Of a stretch of DNA of 64,000 nucleotides, positions 1 through 13,802 are shown piece after piece. Position 1 is the first letter of the stretch. Each line of letters begins with the position of its first letter. A program made the position numbers and the translations under genes. The notes under the pieces were generated by a model. That model searched no databases and was not told the DNA's origin. It saw only the letters and a list, made by a program, of their open reading frames with translations. Source of the stretch: Epiperipatus broadwayi (Eukaryota > Onychophora > Udeonychophora > Euonychophora > Peripatidae); the NCBI GenBank assembly GCA_028023455.1, contig JAQFVV010006216.1:931445-995444 (forward strand), in the 5' to 3' direction.

Positions 1-1396
1 TAATTTATTACCCCTAATGAAACAATCTGCAAAGACCTTCCAGGCTTAGAAAGGAAAAAAAAGTTGCATCCAACTATGTTCAGACTGTGGGTCATCTGAT
101 AGAATGCTAATGAGAACTTGATGAAATGCTTAACCAATGATTGCATACACTTCAATTGACTAACTCTATCCCTATTTAATAATAATAAATGCAATTTAGG
201 TTAGTTCATCCACTTTTCCCCTTTTAAATTCCGTTATGCCCTAATATTCAAATCCAGAGAGAATATTGCTTTTAAGTCCTTTAGCAGGTATGAACAGATA
301 CACACAGCAACACCTGCACCTATATATAGGTTACAATTAGCATTTATTATATTTGTTTTATTTTCAAGCTTTTATATGATAAGAAAAATAGATGTGTGTG
401 CATGCATAATTATTTATAAACTGTCAAATGTCAGGACAACTCAATAAACCAGAGACCAGAATAATACAAACTCTCAAACATTTCTTAACAAAAATAAATA
501 TCAAGTATAACAACAATAGTAATGATAAAAAAATATAAAAAAAAATAATAATCATATGTACATGTGTCACATGTGAACCTCTACCATTTTACTAATTAAT
601 GATTATTATAATCCAACCCTTATACCCATGGTAGAAATCCACCTATGTCACTCATTCTCTACAAATTATAATTATATAGAAAAATAAACTTTAGTTATTT
701 AATATCATTGAAATGCTGGCTAGTGAAATTATATGTTTGCAGATGTTAACCTATTTAACAAGTTTCCCCAATTTATATATATGATAGAGACAGATACTAG
801 TTGATTAGTCAAACATTCTGGAAAATATATGTACAAGGTTAATCGCAAAATAAAACATATAATATGTATTCTGTATAAGTGTTGTAATTTAACCTAGTAA
901 AATAAATTTAGAGAATCTTACCTCAATATTTATGTGGATAACCTGATGTGAAGCAGGTGGGTAAACCTAAATTTTATTTACAATGAAAATATAAAAATAT
1001 CAAAATGAATAACCCCCCCCCCTGTTCTTCTTTGCTAATTCTGAAAAATGAGGCTTCAGCATCAGAGTGTGAAAATACAACAGATAACATGAATAAAAAA
1101 ATAATAAATAAACAAAAATTTACAATATTGATTCTTTGATTAAAAATTGTAATTGGAACAAAGTTCATAAAAATCATCATAATAGAAGTAGTAGTAGTTG
1201 ATAGTTAAGCAAGTTGTTCTTCAAAGCAGTTTCACTTAGTAAATCATTTTCCTTAGCAAGGATAGATAGGTACAATGGTGTCTCCTGTAGTTGTGTTATA
1301 ATGGCAAACACCTTGATCCTCATTTGATTCACCATAAAGTATTCCAATTCATGTTTACTTTGGACTGCAGGCATCTTCTTGTGTGTTTACAATAAT
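1..1396. other. AT-rich non-coding DNA, no gene seen
   Basis: No reading frame here resembles a protein and no RNA gene was seen. The only distinct item is a run of ten C at 1013-1022. Short open frames on the minus strand near 974-1374 are low-complexity, Leu/Ile/Phe-rich and have no recognisable motif. Confidence 0.6.
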
Positions 1397-1402
1397 GTAG
1401 AA

Positions 1403-1434
<32 letters not shown>

Positions 1435-1456
1435 TTCTACATATATTCTACATCTC

Positions 1457-1512
<56 letters not shown>
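1397..1512. repeat. Palindromic (TA)n hairpin followed by (TA)n(GA)n microsatellite
   Basis: GTAGAAGTATA at 1397 is mirrored by TATACTTCTAC ending at 1440, with a pure TA run between, giving a perfect hairpin. A second TA run (about 1457-1481) changes directly into a GA run (1482-1512). The sequence after it, TTAATGCAGCTGGTAGG at 1513, has a close match immediately after another simple repeat at 16149. Confidence 0.9.
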
Positions 1513-1513
<1 letters not shown>

Positions 1514-2447
1514 TTAATGCAGCTGGTAGGAAATACCATGACACACAATAGCATGTTTTGCTCTAGCCCATCTTCATATTAAACTACAATTTAATAATTA
1601 TTTGTAATCATAAATTTATATATCAGATAATATAGAAGTGATATATATATATTAAGAAAATTATTTCATTTTTCTTTCTTTTCCAATTTTCAGCAGATTA
1701 ATTTTCGTTATTCTTTTTGAAAAAATTTAAAATAGCAAAAAAAATTACTCCAACAACTTTTAAAACACGATTTAATTATTTAAGAATTTATCACTTATTC
1801 TTACTTCTTATTTTACTTCCTTTCCTCTGAATTTGGTAAACTTTTAATTACAGAATTTGACTTTTTAAAATGTTTATAATTTAAATAAAAGAAAAAGCAA
1901 AACTCCATTTTAGCATTCTAAATTTTACTTTAAACGATTGTCTATTGTTGTAGCTGCTATCTCTTTTGATAAGAAGAACCATTTGTAAAAAGTTTCTATT
2001 TTTATATAAAATGCTGAGAACGCTGATATTTTAAACTGCCCTTTTGTTTAAATTCATTTAGATTTTTAAATGTATTGTTTAAATACATTTCATTTATTAC
2101 AAATAAAAAAAAATAATAAAATCAGTTTTATTTTCACACATGTCCACCAATTAACTTCAGGCTATCCCAAATTCATTTAACTATAAATTAATATTTAATT
2201 TTAAGTTAAATATATGTATATATACATTACAGTTTATTTAATCAAATAGTTTATATATATATACAATATTACTTTGTAAAATATTGATCGTATTTTATTT
2301 ATAATAAAATAATTTATTATGTATTATATGTATATATGTAATAATAATAACAAATAATCTACCCATTATTAATATAAATTCCAAATAGATTGTGTTCAAT
2401 AAATAAGCTTGATCCTTTTAGGAATGTGTGCATTGTAAGCTACCCTT

Positions 2448-2452
<5 letters not shown>

Positions 2453-2488
<36 letters not shown>

Positions 2489-2566
2489 TTAAATGTTTAA
2501 TAATAATTATATATATATATATATATAAATATATATATATATAATTATTATTAAACATTTAATCTA
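2453..2566. repeat. (TA)n tract plus perfect AT palindrome
   Basis: A TA run ends near 2484. From 2485 an arm beginning TAGATTAAATGTTTAATAAT is exactly mirrored by the arm ending at 2566, with a TA-rich loop. Arms are about 26 bp before merging into TA repeats. It may be a cruciform-forming site or a tiny foldback; no target duplication was evident. Confidence 0.85.
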
Positions 2567-5500
2567 AGTAAAACTGTATTAAATATTTTGATCTCTTCTG
2601 GTTTTGATCTTGCTAATGTATTATGTTTTCTTTTTATCATAATCAACATTTAACTTTTCTTATATAGGTTTCATTTGAAGCCATAAATGATAATGTTTCA
2701 TATATTATGATCCATGATTAGGAATAAATATATATAAACTAATTATATTTTTTGTATATAATGGTGATCATTATTCTTTTTTATAAGTCTTTATACTCAC
2801 AAACTATCTGGATTGTTGAAAGCTAAAAATTCATTTAAACAACTTTGAATTACATATAATTATAATATCAGTCCACTGAATTCAATTATTATTTACAATA
2901 TTTAAAATATTATTTACAATTATTTTTTTATTTATAGCAAACAAAATATTAATAATAGATGAATAATGTCTTTATAAATCTTCAGACCAACTTTTGAATT
3001 CTCCTGATTTTGTCCTTTGCCTGTAAAAAATATAGTTTCATGAGGACAAATAATGAAAGTTCAACTACATCACATGATCACCAACTACATCTTTACTTAA
3101 AAAGGTAGGGATTAAGAATAGTTTAATTTGCTCTTATATTTCTATTAATTTATTATTATCCCATTGTTTTGTGCAGTAATAAACAGATGAATGGAGGATT
3201 CTCAGATGTTATGTGCAGTATTAAATAAATGGGTGGAGAATTGTTAAAAACAAAATAATTCATTGTTTTTTTTTGTATCTTAATGATGAGAATTTTAATT
3301 ACAGATATAAACAATTATTTCCACAAATGTTAAATAAATTTAATTTATTTAGTAATATTGTGTAAAATTATAAGATGATATCATTTCACTTTTTTTTTCT
3401 TTTCACATGAAACTGTAAGCAAGTAATACTTCGTTATATTTACACTTTATCAAAACCATTATTTTGAGAGTGAGAAGTTATTGGCCATTACATGGCACTT
3501 CTATGCCTAATCCCAAACAAGTTTGAATTAATGGTCTTCATTAGTAAAAAGCTTTGTACTTGCAGCTTTACTTCTAAGGTTTTGAACTGAACCTGCTTGT
3601 AAAATTATATAGATTTGACATTGTGCCTATAATTGCCTAATTTAGAAACATGACTATTGTTATTTATAGAACTCTTATTCTTTGGTTAAGTTGATATATA
3701 TATATTAACATTCACTTTTTACATTCAATATATAATTTTAAAAGCTAGTGCAAAAATCAGAAGTTTGTCTTGACTATTAAATATAGCATTATCAACTAAT
3801 ATCTATTGTTTATTCATATTTGTAATAACTGCCCCTAGAATAGAATCAACAGTGAAAAATATTTGAAGTATGAAGAGAAAATCATGTTATGAGATCATTA
3901 AAATATACAGTTACAGGCCTAATGTCAGATTTATATAATTATACAAGCAAGTTAGTTTGAGTTCAAAATATTTGGATGTTTTTATATTTCAGAATATCAG
4001 TCTGTTAAATTTAATGCTTCTTATAAAAATTACAAAAGTGTGTGTTCTATCTCCTACAATCGCCTACGTACTATATATGTATAAAAAACGAGAAAACGAT
4101 AATTAACGTCTATATATACTTAGCTCTTTAAAAATAAAAGACAATGTGGTATATCGATTAAACAACTCTAATTTGATCTTTTTCTCTTAAGTGTTTTGTT
4201 CTTACTTGTCTTTTTTGTTTAAATAAAAAGTTGGCAGCAGAAAGTTCACTAAGAAACAGCAAGCAACATTATATACTTATCTTCTTTTACTGATACAGAT
4301 TGAATCAATAATAATAGAAAAGCGCCTAAAACAAAGACTTATTGTGATACAATTCCATTCAATTCTTTTTCTTTCTTGAAGGCTTCACTATAAATGATAA
4401 TGATGAGAAGCAGCAGCTGTGACTGTTGCCATTCCCCTTAATGTTTCCTGTTGTTTGAAAGATACCTTACTCAGAAATCACTAAGTTCAACACTTATAGT
4501 GATGCAGTAAAGCATTCCAGAAGAAATTAAATCCCTATTAATTGGCTGTCATTTACAGTTCAGATCCTTGAAAACTTTATTCTTATTTTTTGATATTTAA
4601 AATAAATATTAAAAAGAATATATAAATAAAAAATATTACGATATTGCAATCATTATATATATATAAATAAATGATAGTGTTTAATGATAAACTATATTTT
4701 TGACAAAAGTTTATAAATAAAAATATACTATTATTCTGGGTAGAGGTTAGAAGTATCTCAATTTTAGAACTATGTCATAAACTTTGTTGAGTATTTTATA
4801 TATTAAAACCCACACATACACACGCATGTCTATGATAAAATATATAAAGCAGCCTTAAGACAAATAAATCACTGAAAGGCAAAATATCAATAAAGAAAAA
4901 GTCAATACTAAAGAGTTTGCTAATTAGAAGATAGTAAGGATTTAAGTAACTTTCCATACTCGTGTACTGATAAATATTGGATAGTTAGTTGAATTGATTA
5001 TTTTAACCTTATAATTAAAAATGCTAACCAAAGTTACAATGAAATTTCTAAAAAAAAAAATCCTATTTGCTGCTTAAATCTTTATAGGGTGTAATAGATA
5101 TCCTCTTACCAAGATATTTATAATGCAAAAATTTGTTTTAGTCGATTACCGATTTTGATGTTCTAATATCACTCAACTTTTCAAACAGTCAGTGATACGC
5201 GAAAAAAAATATTTTCTTTAAGATGCATGATTATGGCATTTAGGATTCTACCCTCAAAAATAACACCCTAAAATATGATAGACAGATACTTATTACATAG
5301 AAAACTATTGTTATATCAATTACGTATTAAAATATACAAAAAAAGGGTGAGTAAGGGAAACTGATTAAGAGATAATAAAAGTTTAAAAACACTGATTCGC
5401 ATTAAACGCTCTAATTTTTACTAATAAAAAACGTCAGTCAACTAGCCAAAATTTAAATGAATCTTAATAGTTTACTGATAAAAATTATAAAATAGTATTT

Positions 5501-6371
5501 TATAGATTAATTGTGATTAGATTGAAGAATGAAAACACTATTATTATAAATAAATTCCAGATATGACCAATTAATAATAAATTAAGAATAGCTGTATCTT
5601 AAATACTAGAATAGTGCAATAATTGCTTGCATTTTCTCCATTAAGTATGAAAAAGTACATGACTGCACAATGAACAATTTTCCAATTTTGACAGCTTATA
5701 TTTTATTGAATTGGTGATATCTTAAAAAACGATTTTATATAAATAAGCTATTAGACAAAAAATTATAGCTTGGTAGTCAAAAACATCAGAAAGATTAAAA
5801 AAAAATAGACACTGAAAAATGAAAAATAAATATTTTCTATATATTTTAGTCTACAATTAGTTCAAAGTAAATATATCTAAAAAAATTATTTACCCTTTTA
5901 CTTAAAAGAGTCCTATAAGTTTTATAATGAAGAATGACTTTTGTATCATCCTACTTAAATGATTATTTTCAATACATTTTAAAAAAGTAAAATTTGATTC
6001 TCATAATGGATATTTTAAAAGTTATTTTAACATGATGACTACTCAAGAAAAGAGCAAAAATATTTCCAATAGTTTATCATTTCGGATTAATTCCATATAA
6101 TAAAAAATATCAAATAAAGATAATTAATTCAGATTTATGCTCAATAGTTCTCATATTAATATAAAATGGAAAGAGATGATTTTCATATGGATTTTTTTGG
6201 AATAATTCTGAAAATATCAAAAAATTTAAACATAGAATAAAAATAATAATATCAAAATACAACAATAAATTATTTTCTTCTTTTTTGAGCTAACTGTAAT
6301 AACTGACTGTGAATAAATGCATTCATACAAAAGGTAGGGCTTTTAAAAATATATTTAGTTTGATTACTACC
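2567..6371. other. AT-rich non-coding DNA, no gene seen
   Basis: Only short AT microsatellites were seen in this stretch. An isolated copy of the motif ATCACATGATCACC, which also marks the ends of repeat H elements elsewhere in the window, occurs at 3069-3082. Confidence 0.5.
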
Positions 6372-6520
6372 TAGCATGCTTTTGATATTTTATATATATC
6401 ATATTTATAGAGTATAGAAATATGAATAATTTACTATATGCTATGAATATGCTTATAGTAATATATTCATATTTCTATAAGCTATAAATATGATATTCAT
6501 GGTATATCAAAATCATGCTA
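6372..6520. repeat. Inverted repeat, MITE-like, about 57-bp arms
   Basis: The left arm starts TAGCATGCTTTTGATAT (6372) and the right arm ends ATATCAAAATCATGCTA (6520). Arms are imperfect, with a core of about 35 bp between them. There is no coding capacity. The size and form fit a miniature inverted-repeat element, but the flanks are too AT-rich to define a target duplication. Confidence 0.6.
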
Positions 6521-6699
6521 AGCAGTAATTAAGCAATGTTTAAAAAATCTATATTTTCTGTGTATCATAATATAACAACATGACTATTGTATAAAACAGA
6601 AAAACATTAAAATAATATTAAAAAACAATATTGCTAGGGGCTTTCAAGTCACTTGAGACCTTACCAAGGCTGTATAAAATTGTTATACTCTACTAAGTG

Positions 6700-7075
6700 A
6701 TAAACTCGAACATTTCATTATATTGTCCAGGAAAACTGATCAGAAAACTGCTCAAATTTGTATTTATAATACCAGAAGAATTTTTTATAGCATATGATTC
6801 CTTGATCTTACATTTTTTGACAAGTGCTTCATACATGAATACACTAAACTCTTATGGACAGCATACATGCCCAGTAATATTTTGATAAATATAGAAAGCT
6901 GAGTAAACTGTATCATTTTCCATTGCCTTTTTATATGTATATTTATGTTGCTGAATACAATATTTAATAATTGTCTTAATTTCACCAATATATATTGCAT
7001 TATAACCTGGTTTTGGGCATGCAATAAAATACACAACACTACTTTTATCCTCTTTGATTTTTATCACCTTAGAAT
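6700..7075 (-). pseudogene. Penelope-like element, GIY-YIG C-terminal fragment
   Basis: The minus strand encodes a fragment with VVYFIACPKPG followed by YIGE, the hallmark VY...C...YIGE layout of the GIY-YIG nuclease domain of Penelope-like elements. It continues with a His-containing helix (QQHKYTYKKA), then SAFY and GHVCCP. After a frame shift near 6850 comes KKCKIKESYAI, matching the RKIKEAI-type motif that ends this domain in PLEs. The usual RT part is missing upstream; that space is taken by an unrelated RTE relic. The element is broken and non-functional. The class assignment is confident, the limits are approximate. Confidence 0.7.
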
Positions 7076-7179
7076 TGGTACTAACCTATTAAGATTAGGC
7101 TGAATTCACCATACTAACCTGAAATCTTTGTTTAAAAATTTTATTATATATTTTCTGTGTAAGTTTTCATTAGCAGTCA

Positions 7180-8250
7180 TTTATTATAATGGCAAAATTG
7201 AAAAATCATTTGAAAAATGAAATCTAAAAGGCAAAAAATAAATACAAAAAAAGAAGCTTAATGTATAAAGGCATAAAAAAATTGCAAAAAAAGAAAAACT
7301 ATACACATTCTATTTTAAAAACACAACAAAAAAAATTGAAATTAAAATTAACCAAATTAAAACAGCATATTTTGAATTCAAAAGAAAATATGTTATCCAA
7401 GAGTACAAGATGATGATTAATTTCATCTCAAATAGTGTGGTCATCAATTAGTAAGAATATAAAATGTGTATATTGCAAAGCCATAGTGAGAAAGAAAATG
7501 TATTAAAAAAAGACAATATTAATAGTTGATATTTCTAACCTTCACAAATGTCCAAAAAAAATTATAGTGAAATTTATAAAATGATTGAAATATTAACAGA
7601 TTTTTTAAAGATGGACATATTTGAATAAAATTGATAAGAAAATAGTATATATTTATAAAATAAGTCAATAATTCAGCATATTTTTTCTAGCAAGAGAAGA
7701 CAACAAATGCAGCAAAGAAAGAATACAAAAATAATTTTAAATTATCTTTAAAAACAAAATACCTGCAATTTTACAAAATACTACAAAAAATGTTTGTGAT
7801 GGCTTAAAAAAAACAAAGATTGTTACAAAGCCTCTTATAGAAAGGGTTACAATATTTTTTTTAAAAAAATGCTTCAGTAATACAATAAAAGAGAGCATGA
7901 TTATTAAAATAAGGTAATTAATACATATTGAATTAAAAACTTCTACAAAGAACTATAGTACTAAAATGCACAAAAATAAAGTTATCCAGATAAAACAAAC
8001 ATCATTTAACATTCAACATATTTTAAATTAAATGTTGTGATACGTTATTACATCTGTCAAAAAAGAGAAAAAATTCTATTAATTGCTAAAATAGCTATAG
8101 ATATTTTTAAAAAGGCAAAGAATCAGTTGAATTATATACAAAAAGCTTAAATATTAATAATTTACCAAATGACTGGAAGAATATACCATTGTAACTGATA
8201 TTTTAAAAAGGTTAAAGAGATATTAGAATCTAATAAAAATCAATGAATGC
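7180..8250 (+). pseudogene. Decayed RTE non-LTR retrotransposon copy (endonuclease end to RT start)
   Basis: There is no long open frame, but the DNA aligns by eye along its length to the coding strand of the RTE copy at 41.6-44.6 kb. Examples: GCAAAAAAAGAAAAACTATA (7283) against the endonuclease segment rc near 43.9 kb; GGTCATCAATTAGTAAGA (7440) against the GSDHRLV codons; CAATATTAATAGTTGATATT near 7515 against rc 43.66 kb; and ACCAAATGACTGGAAGAAT near 8163, encoding the PNDWKN version of PDDWKN. It covers roughly the last third of the endonuclease, the linker and the start of the reverse transcriptase, and stops about 20 bp before the PLE pair. Many indels and stops show it is old. Confidence 0.75.
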
Positions 8251-8269
8251 TATTTTAGCACCAGTAATG

Positions 8270-9253
8270 CTAGTTTGATGGTTTATTCTAAGAATTTCAA
8301 TTCATGTGTTCATTTTTTACCACTATCCAAACACACCTGTCAAATATACTTTTCTTTAAATATATTCTTAATTAATTTAGATTGCATGTTATTTATAAAT
8401 GGCATAGATATCCATTTTTTATTATTTAAAGTAAAACTGCAAACTCTCTTCTTATTATTAAATGAATTTACTGTATGCAAGATTTGGTTTTTATCATAAC
8501 CAACCTTTAAATGTTCATTAGCAAAGAGTTCAATATTTAAAATTTTATCACTCTTATATTTACATAATTTATCATTGCGAGCAAAAACAATTTCAGAATT
8601 GCCATTTTATGTATTATTGGAACACATAATTTAAAATGAATATATTCTCTATTTTCAATAGATTTAAAAATTAATTTATAATTTAAATCAGTAGCATCTT
8701 TAAATATTTGTAAATCCAAAAATTTTATTTTTCTATTTCGTTCATTTTCAATAGTCCATTTTAAATTATTTAAATTATTCAGATTATATAAAAGAACATC
8801 AATAATGTCTTTAGAACCACAAACAAAAACATCATTAACATATCTAGTATAAATTTTAATATCTTCAAAATTATAAGAATTAAATAAAATATCTTCATAT
8901 TTTGACAATGTAAAATTACAAATTTGTGCTACCATAGGTAATCCCATTGGCCATTCTTTACCCATTTTATTAAACCTATCATTATATGTTGCAATAATAT
9001 TATTACTTATAAATTTTAGTGATTCAATAATAAAATATATTAAATGTTTATTTACAGACACATTAATTAGTTCAATTTCAATTAAATTTATAGATTCAAG
9101 ATGATAAATTGATCCATATAATTCTGTTACATCCAATAAAGCTAATAGATCATTATCATTTATTTTTATATTTTTAATTCTATCAACAAATTCATAAGAA
9201 GATGCAATTGTATATCTTCCAAAACCCAACATATTTTGTAACAATTTATTGAC
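8270..9253 (-). pseudogene. Penelope-like element reverse transcriptase relic (minus copy of head-to-head pair)
   Basis: The open frame at 8537-9244 (minus) has the PLE reverse transcriptase motifs in order: LLDVTELYGSI (position of motif A), MGLPMVAQICNFTLSKYED (motif B region), YTRYVNDVFVCG (motif C), and KIKFLDLQIF (motif D). The catalytic YVDD is changed to YVND here, so this copy would be inactive. Homology to the plus copy continues to about 8270 in a broken frame, then stops at the RTE relic; the GIY-YIG part is absent. The element is an inverted duplicate of the copy at 9266-10655, with the symmetry centre near 9259. Confidence 0.85.
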
Positions 9254-9265
9254 AGCTAAATATAC

Positions 9266-10655
9266 TGATAAATTGTTACAAGATATGCTGGGTTTTGGAA
9301 GATATACAATTGCAACTTCTTATAAATTTGTTGGTAGAATTAAAAATATAAAAATAATGATAATGATCTGTTAACTTTACTGGATGTAACAAAATTATAT
9401 GGATCAATTGATCATCTTGAATCTATAAATTTAATTGAAATAAACATTTAATACATTTTATTATTGAATCACTAAAATTTATAACTGATAATATTATCGC
9501 AACATATAATAATAGGTTTTATAAAATGGGTAAAGAATGGCCAATGGCATTACCTATGGTAGCACAAATTTGTAACTTTACATTATCAAAATATGAAGAT
9601 ATTTTATTTAATTCTTATAATTTTGAAGATATTAAAATTTATACTAGATATGTTGATGATGTTTTTGTTTGTGGTCCTAAAGACATTATTGATGTTTTTT
9701 TATACAATCTGAATAATTTAAATAATTTAAAATGGACTATGGAAAATGAACAAAATGGAAAAATAAAATTTTTGGATTTACAAATATTTAGAGGTGCTAC
9801 TTATTTAAATTATAAATTAATTTTTAAATCTATTGGTGAAAGCGGATATATTCATTTTAAATCACGTGTTCCAATGATACATAAAATGGCAAGTCTGAAA
9901 TCGTTTTAGCATCACAATGATAAATTATGTAAATATAAGAGTACTAAAATTTTAAATGTTGAACTCTTTGCTAATGAACTTTTAAAGGTTGGTTATGATA
10001 AAACCAAATCTTGCATACAGTAAATTCATTTAATAATAGGAAGAGAGTTTGCAGTGTTAGTTTAGATAATAAAAAAATGATATCTATGCCATTTATAAAT
10101 AACATGCAATCTAAATTAATTAAGAATATATTACAGAAAAGTATAATATTTCATTTTGTGTTCCTCCAAATGTTAATCAATTGATTAATAATTCTAAGAG
10201 TATAATACCTAAATTGCAAAGAAGTAATATAACTTATCAGATTTTATGTGGATGTCAGAAATTATATATTGGTGAATTGAGATGTTCTATGGAAAAAAGA
10301 TTGAAGGAGCATCAATTATTATATAATCAAATTAAAAATAATGTAAATAGCCAATTTAATACAGCTTCAGTATTCTTTGATCATGAAAAACTTGTAATTA
10401 TAGGTTTACATTTAATAGTAATGAAATAAAAATATTAATGTAAGAAAAGAAATCATAAAAAAAGGAAAATTAAAGAGGCAATTTTGATTGATAAATATAA
10501 AAATGATGTTATTAATAGGCAAGTTGCAAATACAGCCATACACAGTTTATGAAAATATATGTAACATTAAGTTTAAAAAATTTGAAATTCAGTTAAAGCT
10601 GACGAGTATTATCATGTAATCGAAAGCGCTACAAAAGAATTTAAACTACAAATTT
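9266..10655 (+). pseudogene. Penelope-like element: RT plus GIY-YIG relic (plus copy of head-to-head pair)
   Basis: Starting just past the inversion centre, the plus strand repeats the same PLE. The first 250 bp (LLQDMLGFGRYTIAT..., then LLDVTKLYGSIDHLE) have a frame break and a small deletion. The frame at 9526-9909 keeps LPMVAQICNFTLSKYED, YTRYVDDVFVCG with intact YVDD, and FLDLQIF, then the PLE-type tail YIHFKSRVPMIHKMA. The frame at 10181-10429 has the GIY-YIG domain: ITYQILCGCQKLYIGE, then MEKRLKEHQ. After one more shift, KRKIKEAILID and a short tail reach a stop at about 10552. So the domain order RT then GIY-YIG is complete but interrupted. A hammerhead-like motif follows within 40 bp, as expected for a PLE pseudo-LTR. 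Confidence 0.88.
10585..10642 (+). ncRNA. Hammerhead ribozyme-like motif behind PLE GIY-YIG frame
   Basis: Core CTGACGA is at 10599-10605. Helix II is closed by G10606-C10621, with ATTA (10608-10611) pairing TAAT (10617-10620), one bulged T and a 5-nt loop. GAAA is at 10622-10625. Stem III is the palindrome AGCGCT (10625-10630), followed by A10631 as the predicted cleavage-site H17. Stem I is weak next to the core (C10632-G10598), but AAATTC (10585-10590) pairs GAATTT (10637-10642). The arrangement is type I with a very short stem III, a form known from PLE pseudo-LTRs. Decay of proximal stem I suggests this copy may be inactive. Confidence 0.62.
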
Positions 10656-10709
10656 GCATTTGCCATTAAAAAAAATTATATATATATAATATTTTCATAA
10701 TGGGTATTG

Positions 10710-13211
<2,502 letters not shown>

Positions 13212-13364
13212 TTATAATTTATCAGTTGAAATACACAGGCTTATATATACCTGTGGCTATATATGTAATAGACAGGGTATGAGCACAGATTTTCACATGA
13301 CCCACCTCTCTCCACACTATCTCATAACACTGATACACTTGAACACACATATGTTGAAAAGATA

Positions 13365-13424
13365 AATAATCACCAATATACGTATTTCATGCTAAACCAG
13401 CAATCATCAGTTGGTCCAGATTAC
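13365..13424 (-). ncRNA. Hammerhead ribozyme-like motif, left arm of foldback
   Basis: This is the mirror copy of the motif in the right arm, with core CTGATGA on the minus strand at 13404-13410. The same helix II, GAAA and palindromic stem III are present. Transcripts crossing both arms would instead form one long hairpin, which would compete with ribozyme folding. Confidence 0.65.
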
Positions 13425-13631
13425 CATCTCTACACATATATGCTATAAGTGCTCAGATATATATTAAGATAGCAAATCCTCCTACTTTGAGCGTTCCATC
13501 TTCAGATTTTCAATTGGATGGACAGTTGAAGAGTTGGAGTGTGGAGTGAAGTGAAGCCTGTCCATTAAAGTAGGAGGATTTGCTATCTTAATATATATCT
13601 GAGCACTTATAGCATATATGTGTAGAGATGG

Positions 13632-13688
13632 TAATCTGGACCAACTGATGATTGCTGGTTTAGCATGAAATACGTATATTGGTGATTA
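13632..13688 (+). ncRNA. Hammerhead ribozyme-like motif, right arm of foldback
   Basis: Core CTGATGA is at 13645-13651. Helix II is TGCT (13653-13656) with AGCA (13662-13665), loop GGTTT, flanked by T13652 and T13666, which do not pair. GAAA is at 13667-13670. Stem III is the palindrome ATACGTAT (13670-13677), followed by A13678 as the predicted cleavage nucleotide. Stem I is strong: TTGGT (13679-13683) with ACCAA (13640-13644), an internal loop, then GATTA (13684-13688) with TAATC (13632-13636). The layout matches a type I hammerhead with an internal loop in stem I. The U-U at the first pair of helix II departs from the usual G-C and could lower activity. Confidence 0.68.
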
Positions 13689-13802
13689 TTTATCTTTTCA
13701 ACATATGTGTGTTCAAGTGTATCAGTGTTATGAGATAGTGTGGAGAGAGGTGGGTCATGTGAAAATCTGTGCTCATACCCTGTCTATTATTATAATTTAT
13801 CA

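Larger units (their letters stand above)
13212..13802. mobile_element. Foldback insertion with 13-bp target duplication and hammerhead in each arm
   Basis: The 13-bp sequence TTATAATTTATCA occurs at 13212-13224 and again at 13790-13802, bracketing a 565-bp insertion. The insertion consists of near-identical inverted arms of about 221 bp (13267-13487 and 13567-13788) around a 79-bp spacer, plus a short left leader holding a small hairpin (CAGG...CCTG near 13236-13253). There is no coding capacity. The near-perfect match between arms suggests recent origin or gene conversion. A 13-bp duplication fits target-primed or PLE-type insertion better than a classical cut-and-paste transposon. Each arm carries a hammerhead-like core, so this is likely a non-autonomous, PLE- or retrozyme-related element. 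Confidence 0.8.

Noticed and set aside
8275-8499. Plus-strand 74-codon frame
   Set aside because: It is antisense to the decayed C-terminal part of the minus-strand PLE copy and matches the inverse of 10020-10150.
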